A stretch of 64,000 nucleotides of DNA. Source: Ascidia mentula (lineage: Eukaryota; Chordata; Ascidiacea; Phlebobranchia; Ascidiidae). The notes beneath the pieces are model-generated. The model had not been told where the DNA came from, did not search any database, and saw only the letters and a list, made by a program, of their open reading frames with translations. The DNA is taken from contig OX387198.1 in NCBI GenBank assembly GCA_947561715.1, positions 14,012,001 through 14,076,000 on the forward strand. The letters are read 5' to 3'. Made by a program: the position numbers and the translations under genes. Every line of letters begins with the position of its first letter. Position 1 is the first letter of the stretch. Of this stretch, positions 23,601 to 35,159 are shown one piece after another.

Positions 23601-26600
23601 TAGTGAGAATTCGGCGGACACTGCTTGGCTATGAACAACGTGTTAGATTTGTATTGACTATTACCAACCGGTTTAGTAAGTTTTGAGCAATTATTGCTCA
23701 CAAAACCAGATAAAAAACAATATTCAAATCTAAAGTGTTTCTGTATGGCGGGACAATATACAAAAAATACTGATGACCCACTATTTCCACACATATTATA
23801 CTGCTTGATAAATTTCCAATATATTCAGCCATAACTATTTTGGAGGTAAAAACAGAAATCGGGACGTTAAAAGATGGAATTAATAAACTTACGAATTCCA
23901 GCTTGCTGTCTCCAATTGCAAACAGAAATTCCATTATGTTGACATACGGCAGCATAATGAGAAATAGCGTCTTCCAACGTCGATTGGTCCCCGTTGGTAA
24001 CACACAAGTCAAAGATGCAATTCTGTAATATTTTTGCAAAACTTAATGTTTTGTGATTTTCGTACGATATTTTTATCCTTTAATCTTCAACGTGAAATTC
24101 AGGGCATATCGTCCTGTATTTCTAACTTAATCTGTTAGTGCTAATAACTTACACTTTAATAAACCTTATGTATGTTTTTCTTATAAATTTTTTATATTTT
24201 TTCTTTTTAACAGTATTCATGTCAATGTCGACAAATCTGTCATTATTTATTAAAACATTAAAGTTTTACACATGGCCTAATGTCACTCACGAACCATTAT
24301 AACTTCGTCAATGGAAATAAAGTCTGTGCAAAATTCAAAACAGGTAGTGTTGAAAATTCCACAGCGAGCTCGATATTCAGCCTTTTGTGGACAAGGGCCC
24401 GGGTCTTCTCCTTCGTCATCCCGACATCTTCACAACAATGTTCGTTGAACATAAAAGCTGATCAATATTCACAAACAAGGATTTCTCACCCTGGAGTGTC
24501 TTTCACTTTAAACGTATTTCCGTACTCTGCCCCGCTGTACATAAATCCTGTTGCATTTTGGAGATCATCCATAGGGTCGCCGTTCATGTTGCCGCATAAA
24601 CCTGTGAACGCGGGACCCATTCACAGATTTGGTACCCAATTATGGAAAAAGCCTAAGTAACACAGTATTTGCATCCTGCTTACCATTGGTTTGGTTCACG
24701 TAGGTAGCCGACAGCGTTGCAACGAGACTGCTATCTCCATCGTAATAAACGGTGAGCCCAAGTTCGGTTGTAAGCACGAGATTGAGTCCTTTTTTTTCGA
24801 TCAAAATGTGTGGGTTATCCACATGGAAAGGTAGGCTGACGAGCAAATTTCCGTACTAAGGTAGTTAAACATTTATTGACAATAATGTGTGATGCTATCG
24901 GTAGTAATTATAATCTTACCAGTACTCTTCCGCCTTTAAGAAGTCTGATGATGCTACCATCAACTAGAAGTAGGGTAACTTCTTTAAGATACGACACAGC
25001 CGTGTTAGGTCCTCTGTGTTCATTTTCGACCTGTAACAACATACTGGTAAAGTAAAACCGTCGTCGCTTTATTCATTTTTGCGGTAAATTTACCACAAGA
25101 TCAAAATTTGCGGTTTGGATGAGGTGATACAAACATGTTCCCATAAAATCGTACGCCGTGCCATCCCATGTGACGTAGTGGGGATCTCCCTGGACAGAGC
25201 ACGTGCGGCTGCCTAAAATACATTTTAATAACTGCTTAACCTCAGAAATGTTTAACTACGGTAGAAAACGACGGTTCGTTTAATTACTATCCCTCGCATA
25301 CAAAAATTATAACTTTGATTTTTTTTTAAATCTTACCGACGTATCTGCATGCAAGGCGTTCAACAGTCCAATGCATAAATCCGGCGTCATCGCATTGGCT
25401 GGTCGTAGGAGTATCGGGTACATAATATTCATCACATGTCAGAGTGCATACTGAGTTAAAGTTGTTAAAATCCGAGCATTCAATCACCGAGCCTTCTTCG
25501 GAGATGAGATATGGGCACTGGAGGCGCAAGCAGGAAGTTAGAAATTTTAAAAATACATTCGCAGCGATAATCTAATTTTCGACATGCAAAATTGTCGCAA
25601 CAAAGACATGATAATCACAGTTTTCCAGATCTCATATTTTGTTCGATAATTGCGATCTGGCGTAAAAAGAATTTGAAATTGTCCTATAGGGTAAAGCGTC
25701 TGTTCGTATGATACAAAATATGTCGCTGTTTGTTGGCAGAACTTACTTTCATTGCATTGTTCTCAACAACGATCACGCTGAAACTTGTGAATATGGCGTC
25801 GTTTCCGTTTAACGCTGTCAGTGTAATGCGATTCAAACTTCCAATAATTGCAGCCACCGGTACGCCGATTGACAAAGTTATTTGGGTGACTCCATTCGTC
25901 GTATTAGTCCTGCAATTCTTGTGTTAATAATTCGCTTTCTGATACATGTCATTTGCTTAATCACTTCACTATAAACTTTATTTCTTAAAAACAAGCACAC
26001 AAGTCTTCGGTTTAGTTCCTGGATTTAATTTTTATCTGGAATCGTGGTAAACCAAATTCAGCACGTAAAATGAGGACATATGCACATTAAATGCAATCGT
26101 ACTCACATCATAATTGACCAAGGTAAAGTGCTGAATTCAGCGAAAGTGTATCCGTCAATATCCGTGCCCGTGAAATTAGTTGTTACCTGAAACAGAAGCA
26201 TGCCATGTTACTTGAGATTGAAAAGCAACAGTCCACTTTCTTATGTTACATGCAATCCAACAGCTAGATGGAAATGTTCACAAAGTTGATCCCAAATCGC
26301 TTTATGGCCAAAATTTTACACAAGAGTGAAAATAGAACGTTGGTTGAAACAATTTTTTAGCAGATTTTTTTCTGTTCTCTCTTAGTCTTTTCCGAATGTC
26401 AGACCATGTGACGTTGACGCGATACGCTTTTCATTATATTTAACTCTTCAAAAAAATACTTAAGTACTGCCGTTTGCCGGCAAGTTGTTGAGACATAAAA
26501 AACACGCTTTCTGTGTAACAGAAAATAAACGATTCAGAAAATAAATAGACCCATGCATACCGACTGAGCTTAGTAATTCAACATTGAATAACTTAGAACC

Positions 26601-29600
26601 TAACACCGCATAACGATATGTATATGTTTACAGTTGTATCACAGCGTCTACCGTAATCATTTGCCCCTGTGCTGCAATCCGGTCTTCTACAGGAACAAAG
26701 CGGTGGTTTACCGCAAGAACTGGAGTCACCACGCAAGGGTCGACTCTCCTGAACGGGAAACCTTCTGGATCCACTCCGTCCACCCTCTGAACAAATATAT
26801 TGGCGATTACTCAAAGACAGGGATGAAGTGGTGTTTTTTTGGTGCCGGAGTGCTATGACTTTAAAACACTAATTGTATCAATGTAGAATGTGTGTCTTCC
26901 ATCAGATCAACCGACTTAATAGTAGTGTCAACAAATTTTACCATTGTAATCATTTTTAAGTGAATATTCGGAATCAGCAGCGTTTTCATTGCTAGAAGGC
27001 AACCTGCAGGTTGTTTTGGAAAATGCCTTAAGTTACTTCTGTGTCGGGTTATTTTTTACCATGAAAAATGGCTCGCCGATCATCGTAAATTCATCGACTG
27101 TCCGATGTTCGATGCCAGCGGTTCCACAGATGTCCACCGTATATTGAACAAGCTCAGTTCCATTTGGTGCAAGGAATGTAACATTTTGTGGTATTGCGTT
27201 GCCGTCATTACCAAACATGTTGGTCAGCATGTGGGAAGCGTCGCCTGAAACAATGGCAGTGTTACAAACAAGAACCGGAAACACATTTTCGGTGTACGAC
27301 AGACATTTCATTTGACATTGTATAAAGTTGCAGTTTTTCCATTTCAAGAAACTAAATCAATGTTGGCAAAAGGAATACATTTATTGCATGTCTTTATATA
27401 ATATATAAATCGTTCTGGTTTTCCGCAAATACTCATTGAGTTTTCCGTGTACACAGATATGTCGATTGTTAACGACTGACCTGCGTAAGGTTGAACCGGG
27501 TGAACGAGGGGTCCGGTTGGCAGGAACTGAAAAATAGTCGGAATCGCGCCAAAAGTACTTCGAGCAAAAACTTCGTATCTGAATTGAAAACAATATGATA
27601 CCTCATAGAATAGCGGCTTATTCATGAAGTAAAAATTAGAGAAAAACATTTAGTCTGTTCTTAAAAAAACGTTACTTTCCAAACTACACTTATATTTAAT
27701 GTGCACAAATATGCGTCCTCCTATTAAACTCCTATTATTTTAAGCAGAAAACAAAACTGTCCAAAGTGATTTTGGTGCTTGTATAACATGTCGTACACTA
27801 CAAGTAAGCATGACACGGTAACACTTCAACTTTGACCCCATTGATTGGCCGGATCAGTATCACGTGGTAAAGCAAAAATTCACTCACGTGACACGAGTAG
27901 GTTGGGTGAGTGTGAAGGAGTATGGACCAGGGCGTTCTCTTTGAAACTTGACAATTAGGAGATTTTCTATATGAGCCACTTCTTGAAATTCCATGACAAT
28001 TCCTGAAAAAATACTTCTTTTTAATTTGTTTTGTTTTTTAAACAAGAAAAAGGTCATCAGTGTTTTGCGCATATCACGATTTTTACGAATTCTTATTGAC
28101 TTTTGGCAGTGAGACCCAACGAGGTGCAATAATTTTCGGACAGTGTGGTCTATTGGTTTATCGGCTGTAAAGACTTTCAATGTTTAAATTTTTTAATTTT
28201 TTTTCATTTGAAGACTATTACATAGCAGTACTTTGATACCTTCCGGGCTCAAAATGGAATCAAACCGTCCGGTTATCATTTCGCCTGCTACCACCACAGT
28301 AACCTCGCCGCAAGTTGAATCCACAATGAACTCAATAACTTGCGTCATAACATCAGAACCACGATGAAGCATTACCTGCAAAGTAGCATGAAATGGCAAA
28401 AGAATGAAAAATGTATGTGTTGGTGTAAAACTTTGCACAGTGACAATACAGCAACATTTGTGAGTAATTAACCGCACGTGAACAAATGCCGTTAAAAATC
28501 CACACACTGTGTTGAAAGATATAGATTTTCCATTAAACAAAGGTTCACCTGTCCTTGAGCAGTGAGTACTCGGAATATACTGGTGGCCACGCCAAAGTCA
28601 GTCTTGTTTACATCTACCATGAAGCCCCCACTAACTCTGGCAAGCATTTCGTAAGGAGCACGATCGATTGACCTCGTAGGTGTCAACAATCCGACAATCT
28701 ATGATTTATGGAGAAAACATAAAAAACATGCATGAATTTAAACAGTGTGTTTGAGGGTTTTTGTTTGACGCTTTTTAAGGTAGAAATTCGACTATCGGCA
28801 AGTCATATAAAACTTGAGAAAAACTGGGCCCAGTAGAATTCAGTCATTGTCTGTCAAATTGATTATTTGTGTTAAAATAAAATTGCATGCTATAAATTTT
28901 AGCAATGTTGTTATAATCTGGAATAGGAAGCAATAACGTGATGTGGTAGGTGTCCGATTTCGCCGAGTATGGGTTGCCAGCAGTTTAGTCAAGAAAGTAA
29001 AATTCCTATTCACGTTTTAATCAACTGGGCGTATTATGATGAGACCTTATTGGTGGAAAATTGAAATATTCTCTGCCTGCCAGTTTAAAAATTAGTTTTT
29101 TAATGCCACAATCACAGTCAGCACTGACTATAGACCGTATGTGTCGAAACAGTGTGTAGGCTACTCCTCGCTGCAACCCAATAGTTATATCATGGCTGTT
29201 TGGGTATTCTGTCGGACAGAACCGAAAAGTCACACATATTTTTAAATACCATTACGCGCATATAAAACGAACAAAGTATCAAGCTATTATTATTTTACGT
29301 ACCCGAATCTTTTTTATAATTGCTAGGGGTATGACCTCATATTTCAGGTCGGGATCCTTTGCCTCATCATCGGTGATTAGAAACAATACGGACCTATGGT
29401 GATAGGGGTTTTGCATTATGTGTATTATAAACACAAAATAACTAACCGTGTAAAGAACGTGTTATGTAGTTATTGTTTCCATAGAAGGCTATTTAACGTT
29501 TGCAAAAATTTTCTGCGACCAGTGACATAGAATTTTATGGTTTAGTTTTCACCAAAGGTTTAACGTAGAAGCAGGTAAATACCAACATATCAAAATTTGC

Positions 29601-32186
29601 CGCACACTGTTCTATCGATTTTTCTTAGACCGTGATAAAACGTGGATTTAAACTGTTGTGGGTCAAAGGTTATTTCTATATTCTCATGTATTCTGTTGCT
29701 GCCAGGCGACTGGAAGGTGGAAGAAACGTGTGTCAAAATGGAGTATATGTTCATTTTATTGTCAGGATGGTTCTTCGGAAAGGTTTTTCTGAGGTTGAAA
29801 AACGTACCTCACTGAACTTTCAAGAATAGCATTACGCATTCCAGCGAAAGAAGGTTCTGGAAAGTCACCTCCGCCACCAGCAGTTAAACTGTTTAGCGCC
29901 GCCGTCATTGCCATCGCATCACTCGTCACAGTAACAGGGCCAACACCTATCAAAACAGACTGCCGTTAAAACACGCACTTCTTGCTTTTTCAAAACAACC
30001 CTGATCAATAAATTCGAGTCGGCAATGCAATATGCTTCTGTACTTATACCTTCGGAACACTTCAAACGATTGTGTTCGGTAAGTTGTGCGAAAACTTTTT
30101 TTTTATAGTCTAGGGCAGTGATTCCTAAAGTGGGTTCTTTTATGAAAAAATATGAAAGATTCCTAAACTATCACCTGTAATCTGTGGAACATGGTAGTTG
30201 TAAACCATAACGGTAATGGTTCACGTAAGAAACGTTATTAATGGCGTATTAGGGGTTCCATGTCAGCTTAAAAACCCTATTAGTGCGATTGAAATAATTT
30301 CATTAACAAAACAACCCTCAAACTAATGATGACATAAGTTCTTGCCGAAACGTTTTTCGTACATGAAAGATGGCAATGTAAACAACAGTATGGTCCAGTC
30401 TCTTTATTGTCAGAATTATGAGCAAATCTGTAAATGGTGTTCCTAAAACAATCCTGTTTCTATATAAGTAATGAACGAAATACTGCGCAAATCAAAGGAA
30501 TGTATTGTTTGCTTTTGTCAGGCATCCATTCGAGCGAGTCAGGTCGTGTGACGAGTTGGCACCGGTTTAAGAGACATATACATACTTGGGTCGTTGAACG
30601 GACTTAGTACATATAAACTGGGTTCGTCAGTTGTTCCAGTCAAGGATGCGACAATTTGCGCTGTGGCTTGCCTCACATCGGCAATTTCTCCACTCATGCT
30701 TCCTGTTGTATCGATTGCAAAGGATAGCGTGGTCCCCACAGTTAGTCCCATAAAGTTGGTAAACTGCACTTCGCCTTTCAATCAAAAAAAAATTAAGTAA
30801 ATCTTTAAAGCCGCATCAACCACTCGCAGAAATGTTGTGGCTTGGGATTTCGTGTTGGAAGCAAACCTAAATTACGCCAGGATAACTTTTATTCCTAAAA
30901 AGAATTTTATCCGTATTCCATCAAGCAAAACCGGATTTTTGTCGTATTATTAATTCGGCAATAGCTAACAAACATATTTTTTATTGGTTGGAAATTGTTG
31001 GCCTTAACTTGAAAGTACAGCTTGAATTGGTATCGACTAAGTAATTCATATATGTATTAGGTATCATCAACCTTTACTCTTATATATATATACTACATAG
31101 CCTAATTTTGATGCAATGCACTTCTGTTTTTACAAAATAACACAGAGAATTGCTTTATCCAACTTGTTTCTTTGCCCGAAGAAAAGTTGTCGAAACTTAC
31201 CAACAGCTTGTAGCACGGTCCTGAACAAATCTTTAGCACTGTAGCGTGAATTAGTAGAGTTTTCCGATTCGAGGATTTGTCGAAATAACTCGGCGCGAGC
31301 CTCCGTATACTCTTCGGCGTATATAAGATCGATCACCGTTGAGATTCCGTCGACGGAAGGAGCTTTTGGAAACGCGTGTACCGCATTCAAGATCGCATGC
31401 GAAATACTGGGATAAACAAGCAGTATTGGTCATAGTAAATGAAAGTAGATCCAATAAACCACGTTTTTTCTGAGCACTGTTAGGGCCAGTTTTTGTCAAT
31501 TAGTGCAGACTTAACGTTTCATGAAACACATACGAAAGCGCTTTGCTTAAAGTAAGGTTATTAAGCCGTTGGCCTATGTTTGTTGATAAAAAAAAACCGC
31601 TATTAGTGTTTAAAATCCACAACAACAGTGCGTATTGCTTTGGATAATTAAACTTACGCAGCAGTGGAAGCACTTTCACCGAAGACTCTTTCAAATAAAC
31701 CGCAAAGGGAATACTGTTGGTCACGTAAAATGGCTGGAAATCCATTGTGGTCCGTGTGGTCAAAGTAGAACTTAGTGAGAAATTCGGTGAATTGATGATA
31801 CACTGAATCAATGACAACATCGCTTGGGCTTTCCACGCATTCCTGTGTGAACGACATATATTGTTATTGATATACTGATTTTATATCTTTAGCTGTGAGA
31901 AAGGTGTTGATCAACGAACAGATATGGGTACGGTCCCAAATGTGGTTAGTTGCTTGCGCATAGAAAAGCGGTTTTAAGTCGGAATAGGTACACAAAAATA
32001 ATAAAACCTGTGTCTTCTGATATAATTGAAATTGTCTATAACGACCTACAGGTTACTTGTTACCCATGCATATCTTATAGCAAGCAATTTAAAGTATATT
32101 CTCAAGTTTACCTCAATGTAGGCTTTCGTTTGGGGAAGGAGTATTAATATTGCTAGGAACAGAGCTCCCCAAAAAATCTGCCGCAT
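14079..32186 (-). CDS. Giant secreted VWA / sushi / VWD-C8-TIL x3 / EGF / WxxW protein
   Basis: An 18-kb gene of about 50 short exons. ATG at 32186 begins a 25-residue exon (32112-32186), MRQIFWGALFLAILILLPQT, a clear signal peptide. The next exons, 31658-31842, 31201-31406, 30586-30774, 29808-29946, 29303-29393, 28549-28698, 28240-28375, 27888-28002, 27481-27578, 27060-27244, 26643-26786, 26107-26186, 25747-25909, 25337-25517, 25094-25212, 24920-25030, 24684-24855 and 24490-24601, mostly join in phase. Domain order: hemicentin/VWA7-like VWA region, sushi, three VWD-C8-TIL-TILa modules, EGF, Gly-rich linker, C-terminal WxxW domain with stop at 14079-14081. VWD-C8-TIL modules form gel-forming and matrix proteins (mucins, zonadhesin, otogelin, FCGBP); the likely role is extracellular matrix or mucus, by inference. 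It converges with the methyltransferase at 13496. Exon borders below 24.4 kb are approximate. Confidence 0.85.
14955..15690 (-). other. Gly-rich exon with Gly-Pro-Gly-Asp repeats
   Basis: Minus-strand reading gives RGDGFDGGRGDGFGGG units, then about 17-18 copies of GPGD, then GGGRGDRF units, and finally a non-repetitive acidic/basic segment (SYMDWRYYYEREWKKAFRRY, RGWEFPDEQFGAC). The frame is chosen because this segment and the neighbouring splice sites fit it. Such Gly-rich linkers occur in matrix proteins. Long open frames in four other frames over the same bases (Pro-Ser-rich on plus, Val-Met-rich on minus) are repeat shadows. Several RGD tripeptides are present; whether they bind integrins is unknown. 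Confidence 0.7.
15366..15580. repeat. 12-bp minisatellite (GPGD codons)
   Basis: Perfect or nearly perfect copies of CACCAGGACCAT (plus strand) run uninterrupted, about 18 units. High identity suggests recent expansion or length variation between alleles. Confidence 0.9.
15776..15900 (-). other. EGF-like domain exon
   Basis: The exon reads DQCKYDNGGCSQICRMYEGN and then SYCFCKPGYGLAKDEKTC, with the six Cys and the CxCxxGY pattern of an EGF domain. It is followed by a donor (GTGAGTA on the minus strand). The DQC start resembles calcium-binding EGF modules, but the full D-E-N set is not clear. Confidence 0.85.
16136..19115 (-). other. Third VWD-C8-TIL module
   Basis: The VWD starts at about 19.11 kb with CVIWGPTYVSTFDGTQYNF, so GPTYVSTFDG stands where the other modules have GDPHY. 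VNGVKVLPGSYYSGFGVF at 18.14 kb and GRLLEHANGLCGYFSKDPAD at about 17.74 kb follow. C8 at 17.25-16.93 kb reads CRDGYDGPHERLCHND, DALTQACIKTQCQIGDFLG and CVTMGGQFPDWRDHFGI. TIL remnants lie at 16.93-16.85 and 16.68-16.58 kb (CVCEEGFILSGAKCV, CGCVAPNGLYFE). A TILa-like exon at 16.27-16.14 kb reads CQLDESCTHKCQCRNGEWDC. Confidence 0.85.
19330..22310 (-). other. Second VWD-C8-TIL module
   Basis: The VWD opens with IGQCRAHGDPHYETFDGHLY and MGPCKYMLVDAKF at 22.3-22.2 kb. It passes through FRGGNEQVSWLQFVEVVLTI and FKTGNMITFQRGSLSVSFDG, and reaches GLCGDWDGDAANDFKLYNGT at 21.3 kb. C8 follows at 20.93-20.80 kb (RPENCGILNGPVFEDCR, CAFDFCAGNG) and 20.57-20.50 kb. TIL lies at 20.50-20.40 and 19.94-19.81 kb (CVCGLGHVWDNGVCIRQEDC). 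A TILa-like exon at 19.46-19.33 kb has FKENCTVRCSCEGPNAWVC. Confidence 0.85.
22680..25212 (-). other. First VWD-C8-TIL module
   Basis: The VWD starts at 25212 with CSVQGDPHYVTWDGTAYDFM, runs through VENEHRGPNTAVSYLKEVTL (25030) and HVDNPHILIEKKGLNLVL (24.8 kb), and reaches GLCGNMNGDPMDDLQNATG (24601), the conserved late VWD segment. The C8-like part occupies 24.43-23.89 kb (CPQKAEYRARCGIF, NCIFDLCVTNGDQSTLED, SVCNWRQQAGI). TIL follows at 23.63-23.52 kb (QCPPNSHYVLEGTACPNTC) and 23.33-23.24 kb (DCGCAQDGTYYQ). A TILa-like exon at 22.82-22.68 kb has LTDDCSQQCTCSEGMLDC. Confidence 0.85.
25337..25517 (-). other. Sushi (CCP) domain exon
   Basis: One exon holds a single complement control module. 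It starts CPYLISEEGSVIECSD, continues VCTLTCDEYYVPD and ends HWTVERLACRYV, with Cys spacing and the Trp before the last Cys typical of sushi domains. It links the VWA part to the first VWD module. Confidence 0.75.
28240..32186 (-). other. Signal peptide and VWA region of the giant protein (hemicentin/VWA7-like)
   Basis: After the signal peptide, exons 31658-31842 and 31201-31406 read ECVESPSDVVIDSVYHQF and SHAILNAVHAFPKAPSVDG, a helical N-terminal region like that preceding the VWA of VWA7-type proteins. The VWA begins at 30774: SFAIDTTGSMSGEIADVRQ contains a MIDAS-like DTTGS. It continues with the family signature SLTAGGGGDFPEPSFAGM (29808-29946) and FLITDDEAKDPDL (29303-29393). The exon at 28549-28698 (ARVSGGFMVDVNKTDFG) and that at 28240-28375 follow, as in hemicentin and VWA7. 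The run 25.7-28.0 kb (for example TYEVFARSTFGAIPTIF and FLAPNGTELVQYTVDICG) looks like beta-sandwich repeats; not identified. Confidence 0.8.
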
Positions 32187-34815
32187 GGTTCGAAGTGGAT
32201 TTACTTGTTCGTTCAGTTGGAGAAATTATTATATAGCCCTATTAGTGATGATAATTATGTAAAACAAAAGTATTTAGACTTGGACGTGAAAATATTTTCC
32301 GGGTGTCATTTTCAATCAAGACATTGAGGGCGCAAAACGTGAAAAGCAGTGTCGCGTACAGGTTAAATTACGAAATCCAACAACATTACATTACAAATAA
32401 AGCTTGCATTACAAATAAAGCTTGCCGAATGCATTTGATTATCATTGTACCCAGTTTTTATTGTGTTTGCACAATAATAAAATAAACTAATTTGGATCAG
32501 TCCGAACCAGGGTCCCCTGGCAGGCTGACGATCGCGCACCCTATCACGACATGTACATAAGTTTTAATGGACTATGGTTGCTTACGTGTCATCGCAATTC
32601 GCTGCACCCAGTATCAGTTGTATTCGTTTGTCAGTACGCATAACATAATGTGTTTACTCGAACAAAACAAAGCCTGTTCGCGAAGCTTATGGTGATTGAC
32701 AAATTGCGTCCGGTCTTGTGGTAACCACAATGCAGCAAACGGTTGGGTGCCGCTATAATTAGGTACGACTACTGTGTGATGACTAACCAACTTGTTGTTT
32801 TTCTCCAGTAGCAAATAAGTTCCACGTTGCGTCCGCCTGAGATCTTCGCTAACGTGGTGGACATTTTTATTTCTGTTGCGGTTGGTATATTGCCTAGAGC
32901 AGAGGTAACCGACAAGTCGACCGGTCGATTGATTTAATTTTAATTAGTCGACCAAAACCCATTTTGTGTTGTCTTCGCGAAATAGGTAAATAAACACAAA
33001 CGGCATTTTGTGACTTATCGCTCTGAAAACTAAAACTTTTAATTGATCTGATTCCACATATATGGTGGGGTCGAATTTCGGTGACATCACACAACTATAC
33101 GCAAACTTGGAAAACTTAACCACCAATAACAATCATGCATATGCCAAAAAATAGGGGAATTCCCTACTAATTTACTTCCCCTCCCCGTTGAACATTCGCG
33201 TATGAGTCGATCGTCTATGATTATAAAGTTTCCTTGTCAATTCCATTTGTTGACAAATTGGCCACCTCTGGTCTATGGTTCTACATTTGCCTCAAATAAC
33301 TAGCCCGCGTGCTTAATAAAATAAGTCGTCTACTGCAGTTATCCTTAAATCACTGGTAAGCAAGATGTATAGGCCTACTTGCATATACGCATTGCCTCCT
33401 GTCCAATACAAAGTATACATTATCCTTTCTTACATGTTCAACCATACAAATTGCTACAGACGCTTAATTTTAACATGATTGTTAACTTGTCAGAAAAATT
33501 GGCAGTTAACATAATTTAATACATACCGTGGGTAGGTCCAAAATAGGTTTTAATGGGTAGGTTTCAAAATAGGTCTCAAAATAGGTCAGTTACAACGAAA
33601 TATCGATACATATGAAGTATACGCGGTATTACTTCATGTCGTCCCTTGTTTACTGCTTTTCTGGCAATAACTTCAACGAAAATTTTAAAGCAACCAACGT
33701 TTGCTAAACAATTTAACGAAGGAAAATTTTACCTGTGCCATACCTGATAAAGTTTGACGGCAGGTGGAAAAAAATTGGTTGTTTTAATAATATCGTTGCG
33801 CGTACTGACAAAAGATCAGAAAAATAGGAACTACATTTCACCTAGCAACCATAATAAAAGGCTAAAAATACATACTAATCTCGTATTCCAACCAATGCGA
33901 AGCTAGAACCAAATGGTTCCTTTACTTTAAGCTAATGTAATGGTAGCTATTGTAATAACACTATTGTAATAAATTGTATACATATGCACGCTTACAATAA
34001 ACCATTGAATTGAACACGCAGGTATTTGACGGATGTGAACAGTCATAGATAGAGGAAACAGGATTCAGCGCGCTGAAACAAAGAAACAATAGCATTTCTA
34101 CCCCACAGGATAACATAAGCTACAGAGGAATTTACACAGGCTCGCTGTTTATGTTTTAAACGGCATTTAACATCGAGTGAAAAAAGTTATCCCAAGCAAA
34201 CAGCAACCTTTAGCTTGTAAAGCCAGAAAAACCCTTTAAACCAAATTAAAGCATATATGTAACCTAAAAGCACAGTTGGTAAGATTTATTTTGTTCCATA
34301 CCAAACAGAAGACCATATCACGTCATTTACAACTACCATATACATTTTCTAAACGTACCGGTGCGTACAAGCGCAAAGCTATGAATAATGATTATTTATA
34401 GTTGCTCTCAATGAGCCTTCTGTATTCATGGATCCACAACAGAGGATGAAGAACCGCATGGTTCTCCGGGGTTGTGTGATATGCCGACCTCCACCAAATC
34501 CACAAAATAACAAAAATGCAACAGAAACGAATGATTTAATAACTTTTATAAACCACAACGTATTCAAGTGCGCTGAAATGTGCATGTTGGCATAAACATA
34601 CTGAGTCAGTAATATATTTTCGAGTTTAAATATTATTTTTGGGGGTAGATTTCAAATTAGGGTAATTCCCTAGTTTGAGCTAATTTTACACCTTTGCCGT
34701 TGTAGCCATTTTAGCAACACCGATCTCCAGGGCAAATGGTGTTGTTATGTCTGTAGTGCAAGTATAATTTTTATATCGTTGGAAAGTTCAGCCCATGAAC
34801 TGTTACGTGTAAAAA
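32187..34815. other. Intergenic stretch between divergent genes
   Basis: No supported exon. It holds a possible hAT-type MITE (about 32900-33272) and a short run of AAAATAGGT words near 33540-33590. The left flank of the Merlin insertion ends at the TSD at 34823. Promoters of the giant gene must lie here, but no clear motif is visible. Confidence 0.5.
32900..33272. mobile_element. Possible hAT-type MITE
   Basis: The left end CAGAGGTAACCGAC and the complement of the right end, CAGAGGTGGCCAATTTG, resemble hAT termini (CAGNGGTNNNCAA). The flanking 8-mers GCCTAGAG and GTCTATGG agree at only five positions, so a decayed target duplication is possible but weak. Confidence 0.35.
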
Positions 34816-35159
34816 AAAAAGTCGGGTCTAGTGTACTATTGTACGTACCTATCTTCTAAAAATCGGGGAACCCCCAAATTACGTCACAATGAAGGTGGGG
34901 TCAAGTTATGACGTCACACCAAAAATTACGTCATTGTGACGTCACTAACCGAAGATATGCAACGACGAAGTTTCTCGCCCACACACACATACGCGGTTCT
35001 CCTGCAGGCACATGAAGGTCGGCAAAAGGCACAACAGCAACGAAGAAATACATTTTTACGCTTCATTGATTACATAATGAAACAAACCTGTGAGAAACTT
35101 GAAATTGGGTACGATCAACCACAAGGGTGCGTAAACCAACATATGAAAAAATGAAAGTC

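Noticed and set aside
29021-29233. Minus open frame between VWA exons
   Set aside because: No clear splice sites or domain similarity, and the flanking exons join without it.
32490-32560. tRNA-like sequence near CCGAACCAGGGTCCC
   Set aside because: A weak B-box match only; stems do not pair.
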